Source: Magicicada septendecula (lineage: Eukaryota > Arthropoda > Insecta > Hemiptera > Cicadidae). Taken from it: a stretch of 64,000 nt of DNA. The stretch spans positions 436,918,958-436,982,957 of the forward strand of contig CM068372.1 in NCBI GenBank assembly GCA_034769895.1, given 5' to 3'. The notes beneath the pieces were generated by a model. That model made no database searches. It worked only from the letters and a program-made list of their open reading frames with translations, and had not been told where the DNA came from. Below are positions 63,466-64,000 of the stretch, piece after piece (position 1 is the stretch's first letter; the number at the start of each line of letters is the position of its first letter). Made by a program: the position numbers and the translations under genes.

Positions 63466-64000
63466 AAGATATCGTATATACGGATGTCATACGTTACGTG
63501 CATTCTTTAAAAAATATATTCCAAGTCCGCGTGTCACTGGTCAGTTCAAAGAAAGAAATTAATAAATTCCAACTTTTCGCTGCTCAAGACATAAGGAATT
63601 TGTATTATGTTTATATTTTCTGCAAAGATATCGTATATACGAATGTCATAAGTTATGTGCATTCATTAAAAAATATATTCCAAGTCCGCGTGTCACTGGT
63701 CAGTTCAAAGAAGGAAATTAATAAATTCCAACTTTTCGCTGCTCAAGACATAAGGAATTTGTATTATGTTTATATTTTCTGTCAAGATATCGTATATACG
63801 GATGTCATACGTTACGTGCATTCTTTAAAAAATATATTCCAAGTCCGCGTGTCACTGGTCAGTTCAAAGAAGGAAATTAATAAATTCCAACTTTTCGCTG
63901 CTCAAGACATAATGAATTTGTATTATGTTTATATTTACTGTCAAGATATCGTATATACGAATGTCATACGTTACGTGCATTCATTAAAAAATATATTCCA
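63465..64000. repeat. Array continues to the window end; mosaic of two sources
   Basis: About 63,465-63,770 matches 58,697-59,002 (offset 4,768), including the rare ctgcaaag monomer with ataagttatgtgc near 63,650. After that the order differs: a plain cggatg monomer is followed by an ataatg monomer and then a tactgtcaag monomer. The window stops inside a monomer at ttcca. No array boundary is visible. Confidence 0.7.

Larger units (their letters stand above)
1..64000. repeat. Satellite DNA array, 159-bp monomer, about 402 tandem copies
   Basis: The same 159-bp unit recurs head-to-tail from the first to the last base with no interruption. For example, the word ttctgtcaag (or a variant) begins at 1, 160, 319, 478 (tactgtcaag), 637, 796 and so on. 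All copies point the same way. The consensus contains about 52 G+C in 159 bp. Neighbouring monomers differ by a handful of substitutions at recurrent positions, while monomers one HOR period apart are nearly identical. No unique sequence, transposon, gene or terminal junction was seen, so the array extends beyond both ends of the window. Long homogeneous satellite arrays of this kind are known from eukaryotic centromeric and pericentromeric heterochromatin; a centromeric role here is inference only. I do not recognise the monomer as a named family and cannot assign a species. Confidence 0.97.
39600..64000. repeat. HOR domain B (family B variant monomers)
   Basis: This domain is marked by gcatttttctgg (sometimes with ggtaagttc), gatgtcacacg, gatgtcgtatat with tttaaacaat, caacctttcg or ctacctttcg, gtgatttcttc, caacgtttcgctg, gttcgcgggtcac and gatatcttataaaatt. 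These recur at 954, 3180, 3817, 9541 and 9700 bp. Indels are rarer than in domain A; only the +1 caacaaaatcgg at 42,320 and 52,020 and two -1 caaatttcgctg near 61,507 and 61,665 were seen. Offsets are therefore close to exact multiples of 159. Confidence 0.85.

Noticed and set aside
1..64000. CRISPR array
   Set aside because: The repeats are 159 bp and directly contiguous, with no unique spacers. No cas-like coding sequence exists in the window.
1..64000. Transposon or retroelement tandem (LTR, Helitron, IS)
   Set aside because: No terminal inverted repeats, target-site duplications, primer-binding site, or transposase or polymerase motifs appear in any frame, and the unit is too short and uniform.
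1..64000. tRNA, rRNA or other structured RNA genes
   Set aside because: No tRNA-like cloverleaf motifs or rRNA signature stretches were seen. Possible transcription of the satellite cannot be judged from sequence.
1..64000. Whole window as an assembly artefact
   Set aside because: Not excluded for the near-identical blocks, but the copies carry private substitutions and in-register differences that a simple artefact would not produce. Read-level checks are listed in the findings.

Overview
The whole 64 kb window is a single uninterrupted satellite DNA array. It is built head-to-tail from a 159-bp, AT-rich monomer (about 33% GC by hand count of the consensus), with roughly 402 copies, all on the same strand. 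I see no protein-coding gene, RNA gene, transposon, unique-sequence island or array edge. Both ends of the window fall inside the array, so it is a slice of something larger. A homogeneous array of this size with nested multi-monomer periods is typical of eukaryotic (peri)centromeric or heterochromatic satellite DNA. The sequence alone does not identify the species.

The array has several layers. Layer 1 is the 159-bp monomer. Layer 2 is a set of monomer variants that recur in fixed order, so that multi-monomer blocks repeat as higher-order repeats (HORs): 6-mer (953 bp), 10-mer (1592 bp), 12-mer (1910 bp), 14-mer (2227 bp), 20-mer (3180 bp) and 24-mer (3817 bp). The small departures from exact multiples of 159 come from a few 1-2 bp indels that are carried along as heritable markers. 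Layer 3 consists of large duplications: a block of about 13.5-14.3 kb present as two copies and part of a third (about 3.2-15.7, 17.0-29.4 and 31.6-37.2 kb), and a block of about 9.7 kb present twice in tandem (about 42.1-51.8 and 51.8-61.4 kb).

The window divides into two HOR domains. Family A (1 to about 38.8 kb) is marked by the variants aacaagg, atacattcc (often with a 1-bp deletion), tctctgctaaagacagaagg and the +2 bp atatatattcc. Family B (about 39.6 kb to the end) is marked by gcatttttctgg, gatgtcgtatat, tttaaacaat, gtgatttcttc and cgtttcgctgc. A short shared segment (about 38.8-39.65 kb) joins them. Family B has fewer indels.

Because 159 is divisible by 3, one forward frame stays open across many monomers and gives apparent ORFs of up to about 354 codons made of a 53-residue repeat. 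These start only at GTG, end at recurrent variant stop codons roughly every five monomers, and are shifted by the 1-2 bp indels. I treat them as a by-product of the repeat and annotate no CDS. The points of interest are the nested history of unequal exchange, the domain switch, the conserved short palindromes in each monomer, and a few local mosaic segments.
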